A stretch of 64,000 bases of DNA, from contig VLTN01000021.1 in the NCBI GenBank assembly GCA_008330645.1, forward strand, positions 434,001 to 498,000. Reading direction: 5' to 3'. Of the stretch, positions 11,581 to 20,634 are shown piece by piece. A program made the position numbers and the translations under genes. The notes beneath the pieces were generated by a model. It did not search any database. It saw nothing but the letters and a program-made list of their open reading frames with translations, and was not told the origin of the DNA. This DNA is from Cafeteria roenbergensis. Its lineage: Eukaryota > Sar > Bigyra > Bicosoecida > Cafeteriaceae. Position 1 is the first letter of the stretch. Every line of letters begins with the position of its first letter.

Positions 11581-11925
11581 GTAGAACACGTCCCGCAGCC
11601 CGATGCGCTAGCGCGTGGCTCCAGGGAGGGGTGACTTCGCGCTGACCACGGCGCGGGGTGGACTCGCCGCGGCACGGTGCGGCGAGGCAGACGGCAGCGC
11701 GGCTGGTGTTGTTGCGGTTTCGTGTGTGTGTTCGGGGGGGCAACGTCGCCGTGCGTGCGGTTCCTGCCGCACACTGCAGCCGCGCGTGACAGACCTCGTT
11801 TCCCGATCACTGCCATGCCATCGGCCACGAGCGAGCGGCCCGCGATAACACTCACCCACGCGCACAAGAGCCACAGCCAAGGCGGGCGGCGGCGAGCCGT
11901 GCGCGGAGGCGGGCCGCTTCCCAAG
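11581..11925. other. convergent intergenic region
   Basis: 345 bp between two 3' ends. I see no gene and no clear terminator; a short G-run lies near 11733. Confidence 0.5.
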
Positions 11926-14511
11926 CTAGCGCCGCCTGGAAGGCTTGCGCAGCATGGCGCGGGTGAGCAGCTGGCGCGGTGCCCGTGTGCGGCGGGTCGG
12001 CGCCTGCGCGCCAGCGGCGGCGGTGCCGGGGAACAGGGGAGGCGGCCTCGCCGCGCCGTGGACGCGCTCAGACACGAGGGCCACGGCGGTGAGCCATCCG
12101 CCGCCCTGCAGAGCGCAGAGGGTGTGCGCCACCTGGCCGGTGGAGAGGTCCTCGCCGGGCAGCCTGGGGCGGGCGGCAGCAGCCTCGGGGCGGGACGCCG
12201 CAACCTTGGACGCGGTTTCACCGAGCGGGGCCTTGCCCCATCGCGCGCCCGGCGGCGAGAGACACAGCCCTCTCAGCGCGGGGGCGCGATCCTGCCTGGC
12301 AGAGCTGCACGCGCTGAGCCTGGAGGCGCGCCGGGCGAGGGCGAGGAGGGGCGAATCCGCTGCGCTGGGGGGCGGGGACGGAGCCGGGGGCCCCGCGGTG
12401 CGGAACGCGCTTGCGGACGAGGCGCCCGTCACGCCGGGCGCGGCCGCCCGGAGGAGGCCCGCGCTGGGCTGCAGCAGAGTCCTCATGCGCTTGGCCGCCC
12501 GGCTGTGGACGGCGGTGCGGCTGGGCACGCCGGGGCCGAGGAGCAGGCTGGCAAGCGAGGGAGGCGGCGGCTGGCAGGGCGCCTCCACGGCGGGCTCGCA
12601 GCTTGACCCCGCCGCTGTGCGCAGGGAGCGGGCCTCGCCGTCGGAGAGGGACAGCGGCGAAGCGGCCGTGGTGCTGCCCCGGGAGGCGGGCCGGTCGCCG
12701 GCGGAGTGCTCTGCCGGCAGGGCGCCGGACAGCGGGTGGTCCCGCCGGAGCGCGGTCGAGGCGCCTGCTGGGGCACCGCTGGGCGGGGCGCCGTCGGCCG
12801 CTGCGTCGTCTGGTCGCCTGCGCTTTGGCGCGCGGCCGGGCGAGCAGCCGTCCGTGCTGCGCGCCGTGCTGGTGGTGCTGGCTGTCGAGCTTGCGCTGGA
12901 GGTCAGGTCCATTGGCGGCTCTGCCGGTTGCGGCGCCGACCTGGCCACCGCGTCGACGTGGCCCCGGGCAACGAGAGCGCCGAGCAGCCTGGGCACCGCC
13001 CCGCCCTCCAGCGCCGCACTCGTCGCCTCTGCGGGGGGGCCCACCTGCCTCAGGGCGTGGATGGCGGTGGCCAGCTCCGAGTCGTTCGCCGGCAGAGCCG
13101 CGGCCGCGGCCGCTGCCCCGCCGGCGTCGGCATCCGCTGCCGCCGCCGCGACCATGCGGGCCGCAGCCACAGCCGCGGCGGACACGCACTGGTCAGCGGC
13201 CAACCCCGCCTCGGAGCCGCTCGCTGGCGCACCCTCTACCGAGGCCAGCGCCGCACGGAGCAGCGCGTCCACAGCTGCCCCCGTGGCGACAGCGGGCAGA
13301 GCCAGCGCGGCAGAGCGCGTGCTGGCCAGGCCGGCCTCCACGGCCGCGGCCGCCACGCGGCGCGCGCACCACGCCAGCTGGCCGCCCAGGCCCGCGGCCT
13401 CCGCCGCTGCCTCCGCCTCCGACGGCGCCAGGCAACGTCGACCGGCCGGCCCGGCCAGCGGGAGCGGCCCCGCCCCGTCCTCGCCCAGCTGCAGCGCATC
13501 GGCCAGAGCACGAGTGGCCGCCACGAGCGCCTTTTCCGCCGCGTCGTCCAGACGGGACTGCTCTGCCGCCGCCGCCGCCGCCGCCGCCGCTGCTGCCGCT
13601 GCTGCCGCTGCTGCTTCCGCCTCTGACGTCGCCGCGTGGCCTGTGCTCCTCCTTGAGGCTCCTTTCCCGGCTCTGCCCAGCGACCGGGACGGGATGCTCG
13701 GCACGGGCCTGCCAGCTGCGTCGGCGGCGGAGGCCAGCTTGCTGAGCCGCAGCGGCAAGTTGTGCTCCGCCGCAGCGAGCGAGATGCAAGCTGCCTCCGG
13801 CGCGCCGCGCAGCGCTGCCTGCAGCTTCAGGCCGTCGGCCGCTGCCCCCAGCCCCACCGCCCGGCGCAGGACGATGGCCCGGCGCGTGACTGCGTCTGGC
13901 AGGCACAGCAGCTCGGCCATGCGGCGCAGAGCCTGGCAGGACCAGCGGATGGCGGGGGCGCCGGCTGCCCTCCCGCCGTCCGCCCCTGCCACGCCAGCGG
14001 CCACCGCCACCGCCGTGACGGCCCTGCGGTCCGCCGCAGCAGCCACCGCCTCGGCGCAAATCGCGTCCGCCCGCGCAGCCCCGGCGCGGCGGGCGCCCTT
14101 TCGAGACACCCGGCCGTCGCTGTGCCTACGAACCCCCGCCTCGGCGCGATCGGCCTCGCCCAGCGCGGCAGCTGCCTTGGACCTGAGCGACGCGGCCTCG
14201 GCCAGGCGCCGCGCTGCCTCCAACGCAGTCTCGTCCAGCGCGTCCTCGCGGCCGGAGGCCCGGGCAGGGTCGGCGGCGCCGGGCCCGTCGTCTGCTGACC
14301 CTGACCGCCATTCTTGCCCTGCGTCGCGGGTCCGCTGGCGCACCACCAGACCGCAGTTGGTGCAAACCATGTCGCCCGCAGTCGTGTCAGCGACGACGCG
14401 CCCGGCCGCCACGCCGCAATGCGGGCACGACACGCCAACTGCCTCCTCGTGCGCTGCCAGCGCCCCGGACGACCGGGCCCAGGCGCGCGCAAGCAGCAGC
14501 GAGGCGCTCAT
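11926..14511 (-). CDS. TFIIB-like general transcription factor (TFIIB/Brf family), expanded
   Basis: 861 aa. The N-terminus is a TFIIB zinc ribbon: CPHC (C29, C32), then GDMVCTNCGLVV (C50, C53), then RDAGQEWRS, matching the TFIIB pattern ending in EWR. Further on, LCLPDAVTRRAIVLRRAV and LRGAPEAACISLAAAEHNLP look like the first cyclin fold, and CARRVAAAAVEAGLASTR like the second. These folds recruit RNA polymerase to promoter-bound TBP. Poly-Ala tracts interrupt the core and a Ser/Pro-rich tail of about 350 residues follows. At 861 aa it is far longer than TFIIB (about 320) and nearer Brf1, so a Pol III role is possible. The upstream frame stays open to 15672, but start 14511 places the ribbon where the family has it. 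Confidence 0.65.
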   Translation of the reverse strand: MSASLLLARAWARSSGALAAHEEAVGVSCPHCGVAAGRVVADTTAGDMVCTNCGLVVRQRTRDAGQEWRSGSADDGPGAADPARASGREDALDETALEAARRLAEAASLRSKAAAALGEADRAEAGVRRHSDGRVSRKGARRAGAARADAICAEAVAAAADRRAVTAVAVAAGVAGADGGRAAGAPAIRWSCQALRRMAELLCLPDAVTRRAIVLRRAVGLGAAADGLKLQAALRGAPEAACISLAAAEHNLPLRLSKLASAADAAGRPVPSIPSRSLGRAGKGASRRSTGHAATSEAEAAAAAAAAAAAAAAAAAEQSRLDDAAEKALVAATRALADALQLGEDGAGPLPLAGPAGRRCLAPSEAEAAAEAAGLGGQLAWCARRVAAAAVEAGLASTRSAALALPAVATGAAVDALLRAALASVEGAPASGSEAGLAADQCVSAAAVAAARMVAAAAADADAGGAAAAAAALPANDSELATAIHALRQVGPPAEATSAALEGGAVPRLLGALVARGHVDAVARSAPQPAEPPMDLTSSASSTASTTSTARSTDGCSPGRAPKRRRPDDAAADGAPPSGAPAGASTALRRDHPLSGALPAEHSAGDRPASRGSTTAASPLSLSDGEARSLRTAAGSSCEPAVEAPCQPPPPSLASLLLGPGVPSRTAVHSRAAKRMRTLLQPSAGLLRAAAPGVTGASSASAFRTAGPPAPSPPPSAADSPLLALARRASRLSACSSARQDRAPALRGLCLSPPGARWGKAPLGETASKVAASRPEAAAARPRLPGEDLSTGQVAHTLCALQGGGWLTAVALVSERVHGAARPPPLFPGTAAAGAQAPTRRTRAPRQLLTRAMLRKPSRRR
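13560..13622 (-). repeat. GCN trinucleotide run (poly-Ala)
   Basis: About twenty GCN codons encode a poly-alanine run that splits the cyclin-fold region of the TFIIB-like protein. Confidence 0.8.
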
Positions 14512-15353
14512 CTCTGCCCCAAGGCGCAACCGCCCTCGTCCGTCCTGCGTCGGCGGCGAAGCCACTTCACGGGGCGCGTCGCAGGGCGCGGTTGGTCCGG
14601 GGGCACCTCGCTCCCCAGACGTTCCGGCCACGCGGCCCACGCCGGGCCCTCTAGCCACCCGGGCGCAAGCATGCCACACGCGTCCAGCCCGCCCCGGCGT
14701 CTCCGGGCAGTGCGCGAGCGCGGGGCCGGCGCCCCCGCCCCGCCGCGGAGCGCTTGAGCGTCTGTCCAGTGCTGCCAGCAAAACGAAGGCTCCGCCCTGC
14801 CGGCCAGTGGCGCGCCCGGAGGGCGCGCAGGCCATCCCCGGACTCACGGGGCTCTCCGTCAGGTCCTGTGGGGGAGCTTGCGCGGCTCGCTGCGCCGCCC
14901 TGCGCTCGGGGCTGGGAATGCCGCCGTCGGCCTCGGGACGGCCTCTCCGGCAGAGTCGGGCCGCACAAAGCGGAACTCCTGGCAGAGCCGCACCGCGTGT
15001 CTCGCCGCCGAGAGCAGGCCGGCCGGCCCGAGCCCGGCGGCGCTTCCGCGTGGCCGCAATCCGGCCAGACAAACCAGATGCGCGCTTGTGCTCGCGCGCT
15101 CCGCCCAGTGGCGCGGCGCATGCGCGCCGCCTCGGAATGGTTCGGACGCGGGACTTGCTCGGCGTAGCGCGCGGGCATGTCGCGCGTTTCGCTCTGCCAA
15201 CTGTGAGCGGCGGGGGTGTGGCGAGCGGCGAACGCTTGCGTTCCGCAACAAATGGGCCCGACATTCGGCGGGCAGGCGGGCGCTCCACGACGACTCTTGC
15301 GCGCAGACGCTGGCAGCTTCGCAGCCCCAGGGCGCGATATTCGGTTGCTCCGC
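14512..15353. other. intergenic region upstream of the TFIIB-like gene
   Basis: 842 bp between two minus-strand genes. No conserved protein is visible in any frame. Copies of the recurrent GGCAGAGC/GCTCTGCC octamer occur near 14973 and 15194. Presumed promoter and 5' UTR of the TFIIB-like gene, perhaps with an undetected 5' exon. Confidence 0.45.
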
Positions 15354-16760
15354 TCAGTGGAAGTTGGCGGGGAGCATGGGCTTGACCATGCGGAAGATGC
15401 CCATGCCGGCGGCAAGGGCGACGGCGGTGGCGACGGCGTGGGAAGTGCCGGTGGTTGCGGCCGAGATGGCAGGGCCGGGGCAGAAGCCGCCGAGGCCCCA
15501 TCCGACGCCAAACATGGCGGAGCCGAGGACAAGGCCGGGGGTGATGTCCTTGGCGGTGGGGAGGTGCCAGCGGTCGCCGAGAAGGGGCGCCTTGTTGTTC
15601 ACGATGAGGGGGAACGCGATGCCGGTGACGGCGACGGCGCCGCCCATGACCAAGGCGAGGTTCGGGTTCCATCCCTCGGCCGAGGTGGGGGTGAGGAAGC
15701 CAAGGATGATGGCCGGGTTGAGCATGCCGGACATGCCGAGGCCGAAGGCGAACGTGGCGCCGATGGCCCAGGAGAGGCCGATCGCCGGTACGCTGGCGGT
15801 CAGCGAGGCGTGGGTGACCTTGGAGTCAGCCTCCTCCTTCTTGGCCGCGTGGAGGTTGCTCTCCGACGCGCGCGAGAAGATGGCCTCCACGAGAAGGCCG
15901 ACACCGGCGATGCCGGCAACGAGGGGCGCGTACTCGCTGCCCGGGATCACGAAGAACTCCTGGCCCTCGGCGCCAAACACCAGCTCCTTCAGGGCGGGCA
16001 CCGCCTGGACAGTCGACGCCGTCGCAATGGCCGTGGACATAAACGTCGCAACCGCAACCCACGAGCGCGCCGACAGGCGGGCCATGCCGCAAACGCCGTG
16101 GCCGGACGTGCACCCGGAGCCCATCTGGGTGCCGAAGCCAACAAGCAGCCCCGCCGCAGCGGACATGGCTGGGTTGATCTTGAGGGTGCCAAAGTACTCG
16201 GGGAAGTACACGGTCTGGGCCGCGGCCGAAGAGAGCATGCCGCCTGCGAAACGGGAAACAACCCCAGCGCACCCATTCACGCACGGCCGGTTTGCCGCGC
16301 GCACACGACAAGGGCCGAGCGAGCATTCGCATCCCGGCAGCCAGGGGCGAAGGGGGGCAAGGAGGCCGCGAATGAGCGACTCGGGCCGATGCCCCGCGTC
16401 CCCGTGCCGCCGCGACGGGTGACGTGGAGGGGCGGCTGCGAAGCAGCTGACTGCACTCACCCAGGAATGCCGCCTTCCAGGCGCTGTCCAGCCCCGAAGT
16501 GAACAGAGTGCCGCTGAGGATGCCACTGATGCCCGTGATGCGACCGTTGCCGAGCATGTTTGCGGCCGCGGAGGTGCCTGCGGGCGGGGGGGGAGGGGCG
16601 CGCGCTCGAGCGAGGGGACGCGGGCGTGGCGGGTCTGCCGGCAGGCCGAACTGTTATCACAGGACTGGCTCGCTGCCACGCGCACCGCGCCGTCCAGCTC
16701 ACCGATGATGACGCCGCCGATGCCCGAGGCCATGGGGGTGAATGCGCTGGAGATCATCAT
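15354..16760 (-). CDS. YeeE/YedE-family (Sulf_transp) sulfur-compound transporter, three exons
   Basis: Reconstructed as complement(join(15354..16243, 16461..16577, 16703..16760)), 354 aa. Introns of 125 and 217 nt start GTGAGC and GTGAGT, both end CGCAG, and both keep frame. The spliced product reads GGVIIGTSAAANMLGNGRI then ISGILSGTLF across the junctions, the N-terminal pattern of the family. Signatures: SGCTSGHGVCG (residues 101-111) and GWGLGGFCPGPA (306-317), the two Cys-containing motifs of bacterial YeeE/YedE thiosulfate importers, with about nine to ten membrane segments. Likely role is uptake of thiosulfate or a related sulfur species; substrate and membrane are inferred. The family is mainly bacterial, so an old transfer that later gained introns is plausible. 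Divergent from CCDC39. Confidence 0.85.
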   Translation of the reverse strand: MMISSAFTPMASGIGGVIIGELDGAVRVAASQSCDNSSACRQTRHARVPSLERAPLPPRPQAPPRPQTCSATVASRASVASSAALCSLRGWTAPGRRHSWVSAVSCFAAAPPRHPSRRHGDAGHRPESLIRGLLAPLRPWLPGCECSLGPCRVRAANRPCVNGCAGVVSRFAGGMLSSAAAQTVYFPEYFGTLKINPAMSAAAGLLVGFGTQMGSGCTSGHGVCGMARLSARSWVAVATFMSTAIATASTVQAVPALKELVFGAEGQEFFVIPGSEYAPLVAGIAGVGLLVEAIFSRASESNLHAAKKEEADSKVTHASLTASVPAIGLSWAIGATFAFGLGMSGMLNPAIILGFLTPTSAEGWNPNLALVMGGAVAVTGIAFPLIVNNKAPLLGDRWHLPTAKDITPGLVLGSAMFGVGWGLGGFCPGPAISAATTGTSHAVATAVALAAGMGIFRMVKPMLPANFH

Positions 16761-17105
16761 GGTGCGGGGGCCGGCTTCTCTGGAGACGGGCCGGAGTGCG
16801 CTGGCTGCGCGTCTGCGCGGGGCGCATGTGAGCAGCTGATCGCAACCCGATGGCCGATCGCTGCCCCTCGGCGGGCGGGGCAGTCTGGCCAGCTGCCGGC
16901 CAGCACGCGGGCTGGTTGCAAGCGGCCCGTTCGCGGCAACGACCCGCACGCCGGACCGCGCGCCGCAGGCAGCGGGCGCACGCCGCTCCCGTCGGTCGGG
17001 GTATCGTGCACTTCTTGTTGCTCGGGGGCGAGGCCTTTTCGTGACCGCGCGCGCTCGGCAAACCGCCCCGCGCTTGCCGGCCAACGGACTGGTCCGAAAA
17101 ATAAA
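16761..17105. other. divergent intergenic region, YeeE/YedE and CCDC39 genes
   Basis: 345 bp shared upstream region. No TATA box. The sequence becomes A-rich just before the CCDC39 ATG (AAAAATAAAATGG). Confidence 0.5.
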
Positions 17106-20100
17106 ATGGCGGCTGCCGGGCCAGACGACTACGACGAGGGGCTGGGCGGCGAGAGCCACGACGACATGGGCGTGGGGGCCGGTGCTGCCTATGACGGGGC
17201 CGGGGCCGAGGCGGGCGCAGGGGCAGGCAGGCCGCGCTGGGCCGGCGCGGCGGACGACCCGCTGCAGGCCGAGGCCGAGGCCGGGGCCGGAGGGGCCATT
17301 GGGGGCGAGGCCGGCGCCGCCATCGAGGCCGCGCTTGCTGGGGTGGACCACGAGGACGACATGGAGGACCTGGACCACGAGCTGCCCGAGTTTGCCTCCA
17401 AGGAGGCCCGGGACACGATGGCCGCCATTCACGCGACCGAAGCCAAGGTTGAGCGCGCGGAGGAGGCCGCTGCCGCCCACAGAGAGCGCATCCGCGTGAT
17501 GGAGGAGCACCTCGCGAACGTGAAGCAGGAGGTGTCTCACACCGAGGCCGTGCTGGCATCGCGGAAGAAGGAGCTCGCAAGCGAGGACCACCTCAAGCAG
17601 CTGGCCGAGCGGGAGATCGGCAGGATCCGGCAGGAGCTCAAGGAGCTCGAGACGCGCGGAGAGGACGTGGCGGACAAGGTGGCCGCCACCCAGGCCGACA
17701 TCCACAAGGGCACCGCTCGGCTGGAGGCGGTGCAAGAGGAGCTGCACGTCACGCTCGAAGACCTCAAGGCCTGGACCGAGGCCCGGCGGCAGAAGGACGA
17801 GGACAACAAGGCGCTTGAGCGCTACACCAAGGCGGACGAGGGCAAGCTGAAGGAGCTGAGCATGGCCCTGGAGCGCCTGACGCAGCAGGTGGCGAGCAAG
17901 AAGCGGGCCCTGGAGGAGGCCACGACGGAGACGGCGGCCAAGCAAATCGAGCTGGACAAGGCAGCGGACGACTTTCACGCGCTGCACCAGGAGCGGGGCA
18001 AGCTGCTCAAGCAGGTGGACGACGCCGTGGCCAGCATTCGGGGCCGCGACCGCGAGATCCTCGAGGCTAACGAGCGCGCTGCCGAGGGCAAGCGCGTCCT
18101 CGAGACGCGCAAGGCCGAGATCCGCGCCAAGGCGGAGATGCTCGAGGGCCTCGAGGTGGAGAACGGCGAGGCGGAGCGGCTCAACGGGGACCTCGCCCGC
18201 AGGGTGGGCGCCCACCGCGAGCAGCTCCGCGCGGCCCAGGAGGCGCTGCGGGAGCTCGAGGACGAGGCGGAGCTGAACAAGAGCGAGCTCGGCAAGGCGG
18301 CCGCCCAGCTGGGCAAGAGCCGGTCCGAGCTCGACTCGCTGCGGGCCCAGAAGGAGGCGTACGAGCAGCGGCTGGAGGCCGCGGTGGCGAAGGAGGCCGC
18401 CGTCGTGGCCAGCCGCGAAAAGGCAAAGGGCGAGGCAACCAAGCTCGAGGGCGCGGCGGAGCGCCGGGAGGCCGACCTCAAGGCGCAGGAGGCCCGCCTC
18501 GTCTCGTCCGAGCGGGAGCTGGAGCAGGCCAAGGCCAAGCTCTTCAAGGAGTCGCAGCGCCGGGCAGAGCTCGTTCGCGAGGAGGGGGTGCTCAGGGCCG
18601 AGATCAGCGGCGCAGAGTCCGCGGCCAAGAACCTCTCCACAAAAATGCGGCAGCTGGACGCCGACGCCGCGCGGCAGGCGGAGCTGCTGTACGCGGCCGA
18701 GTTCCAGATTCAGGCCATGGAGCGCAAGCTCGCCCGCGTCAAGGGCGAGGTGAGCGACGAGGAGCGGAAGCGCCTCGAGGCGCGCATCGCCGACCTCAAC
18801 CTGGACCTGGGCACATCCGAGGGGCTCAAGGCGAAGCTCGAGGCGCAGCTGAAGCAGCTGGCGGACGAGCAGAGGAGGGTGCAGCGCCGCAGGGAGTCGC
18901 TCGAGGCGGACCTGACGGCCCTCCACGGCACGCTGGCGGAGCTCCGCCTCCAGACCAGCGCGGGCGAGACCCAGCTCGCCGCGGCCGTCAAGGGCCGCGA
19001 GGAGGCGCAGGTGGCCCACGACATCGTCAAGCTGGACGTGCGGCGCCTGCGAGAGGCGCTGACGTCCAAGACGGACGAGGTCTTCGGGCTCGAGAACCGC
19101 CACCAGCAGCTGCAGCTCTCCATCGCAGAGCGACGCAAGGAAATCGAGGTGCACACCAAGCTGCAGCGGGCCCAGGCCAAGCTCGCCGAGGAGGAGCGGC
19201 ACCGCGTCGCCCTGGACCTGCGCAAGCGCGAGGCCCGCGTTGCCGGCCTGCAGCGCAAGTACGACGCGCTCTGCGCCAAGATGCGGGGCGCGTCGGACGG
19301 CGACGACGACGACGGCGAGCCCAAGACGCAAGCCTACTTTGTGATCAAGGCCGCTCAGCAGCGGGAAGAGCTCCAGCGGGAAGGGGACGAGCTCAACGCG
19401 GCCGTGCTCACGGCGGAGCGCGAGGCGCGGGCCCTCACGGCGACACTGGCGCAGCTGCAGCGGCGCAACACGGCTTACCGCGAGAGCTTTCAAAAGGCGG
19501 ACCCGCGGTCCCGCGACGCCGAGACGGTGGCCACTCTCGAGACTCTCGGGAAGGACTCAACGGAGGCCATGTACCGGCGCAAGCGGGAGCTGCAGGACAC
19601 CGCAGCGGCCACGGGCGAGGCCAAGGCCCGGGCCGCCGATCTCGCCCAGCGCCGCGCCGCCCTCCAAAGCCAGCTGCAGCGTCTGCGTGGGATCGCGGCG
19701 GACGTGCAGGCTCAGCGGGACGACCAGGTGGCCGCTGTCGAGGAGGCCAAGGCCGCCGTCAGGCAGGCCGTCCAGGAGCTCCGCAGGGCGGCCCCGCCCA
19801 GCTCTGTTCCCGCCCGTGTGGCGCCCTCTGGCGGAGACGGCGGCGACGACAGCGACGGCGACCGCGACGGCGCCGCTGGCGCCGAGGCCGAGGGAAAGGA
19901 AGCCGTTGGCGACGTCGGCGTGGGCGCCGAAGCCACGGCCGGGGAGCTCCGCGTGAAGGCTGCAGCGATGGAGCACGGCAACGCGAGCGTCCTCTTCACG
20001 CTGGGGCAGCTCGCGAGGGAGTTCCCGCAGCTCACAGCGCCGCTCCGGGCCGCGCTGCGGCGCAAGGGGCTGCAGATTCCGGCGCGCGTGCCGAAGCGCA

Positions 20101-20264
20101 CAGCGGCGTCGACGGCGGCGTCGCTGCCTATGCCGGACGGCGGGCGGGGCGCAGCTGCCGCCGCCTCGGCCGGGGGCCCTCGAGGCGCGGGGCCAAGCCG
20201 CGAGGCCTCCAGTGGCGCGGCTGCCCCAGGCGTCGCAGTCCGCACTTTCGACCTGCACGTTTGA
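17106..20264 (+). CDS. CCDC39: CCDC39/FAP59, axonemal 96-nm ruler coiled-coil protein
   Basis: 1052 aa, almost entirely coiled coil after an acidic, Gly/Ala-rich N-terminus. Several stretches follow CCDC39 closely: HLANVKQEVSHTEAV, AEREIGRIRQELKELE, LERLTQQVASKKR, QIELDKAADDFHALHQER, YAAEFQIQAMERKLARVKGE, and near residue 739 KTQAYFVIKAAQQREELQRE. With CCDC40, CCDC39 forms the molecular ruler that sets 96-nm spacing on cilia doublets and is needed to place inner dynein arms and the nexin-dynein regulatory complex. Human CCDC39 is 941 aa; the extra length is the N-terminus and a Ser/Ala-rich tail. Single exon. ATG 17106 sits in an A-rich context. The gene implies a motile flagellum. Confidence 0.9.
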   Translation: MAAAGPDDYDEGLGGESHDDMGVGAGAAYDGAGAEAGAGAGRPRWAGAADDPLQAEAEAGAGGAIGGEAGAAIEAALAGVDHEDDMEDLDHELPEFASKEARDTMAAIHATEAKVERAEEAAAAHRERIRVMEEHLANVKQEVSHTEAVLASRKKELASEDHLKQLAEREIGRIRQELKELETRGEDVADKVAATQADIHKGTARLEAVQEELHVTLEDLKAWTEARRQKDEDNKALERYTKADEGKLKELSMALERLTQQVASKKRALEEATTETAAKQIELDKAADDFHALHQERGKLLKQVDDAVASIRGRDREILEANERAAEGKRVLETRKAEIRAKAEMLEGLEVENGEAERLNGDLARRVGAHREQLRAAQEALRELEDEAELNKSELGKAAAQLGKSRSELDSLRAQKEAYEQRLEAAVAKEAAVVASREKAKGEATKLEGAAERREADLKAQEARLVSSERELEQAKAKLFKESQRRAELVREEGVLRAEISGAESAAKNLSTKMRQLDADAARQAELLYAAEFQIQAMERKLARVKGEVSDEERKRLEARIADLNLDLGTSEGLKAKLEAQLKQLADEQRRVQRRRESLEADLTALHGTLAELRLQTSAGETQLAAAVKGREEAQVAHDIVKLDVRRLREALTSKTDEVFGLENRHQQLQLSIAERRKEIEVHTKLQRAQAKLAEEERHRVALDLRKREARVAGLQRKYDALCAKMRGASDGDDDDGEPKTQAYFVIKAAQQREELQREGDELNAAVLTAEREARALTATLAQLQRRNTAYRESFQKADPRSRDAETVATLETLGKDSTEAMYRRKRELQDTAAATGEAKARAADLAQRRAALQSQLQRLRGIAADVQAQRDDQVAAVEEAKAAVRQAVQELRRAAPPSSVPARVAPSGGDGGDDSDGDRDGAAGAEAEGKEAVGDVGVGAEATAGELRVKAAAMEHGNASVLFTLGQLAREFPQLTAPLRAALRRKGLQIPARVPKRTAASTAASLPMPDGGRGAAAAASAGGPRGAGPSREASSGAAAPGVAVRTFDLHV

Positions 20265-20634
20265 GAGCTTGCAAAAGCGCGCCAGACGGAACGGCAAGCA
20301 CGGCAGGGCACTTTGCAAGCTCCGACGGCTCGCTGCGCGCAAGCATGCTGCTTTATTCGCGCAGCTCGGCCACACATGCACAGGCCGCTCCGATTCAGCG
20401 CGCTCGCGCCGTGCCGGGCCGCTCGGGCAGGGCCAGGGAGGCGAGCAGCAGAATCACCCCAGCAAGCACGAAGAACCACAACAACAGGCAGACAAAAGAT
20501 CCGTCGCAACATGCTCGCAGACTTGGTTCCGCGCGCTCGGGCGACCCGCGCAGCCGGCTGTGGCGCGCGGCCAATCCCGCGCGACCAGCAATCCTCCCAC
20601 AACGCGGCAAGGATTGCTGACAAGAACGCCGGCC
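20265..20634. other. convergent intergenic region
   Basis: 370 bp between the CCDC39 and FOXRED2-like 3' ends. It is less GC-rich than the genes, with A/C-rich sequence near 20450-20500. No gene seen. Confidence 0.5.

Noticed and set aside
15354-19493. A single 1379-codon minus-strand frame covering both the transporter and the antisense of CCDC39
   Set aside because: Only the part left of 16243 has family signatures; the rest is the complement of CCDC39 coding sequence, and splicing to the two short exons restores the transporter N-terminus.
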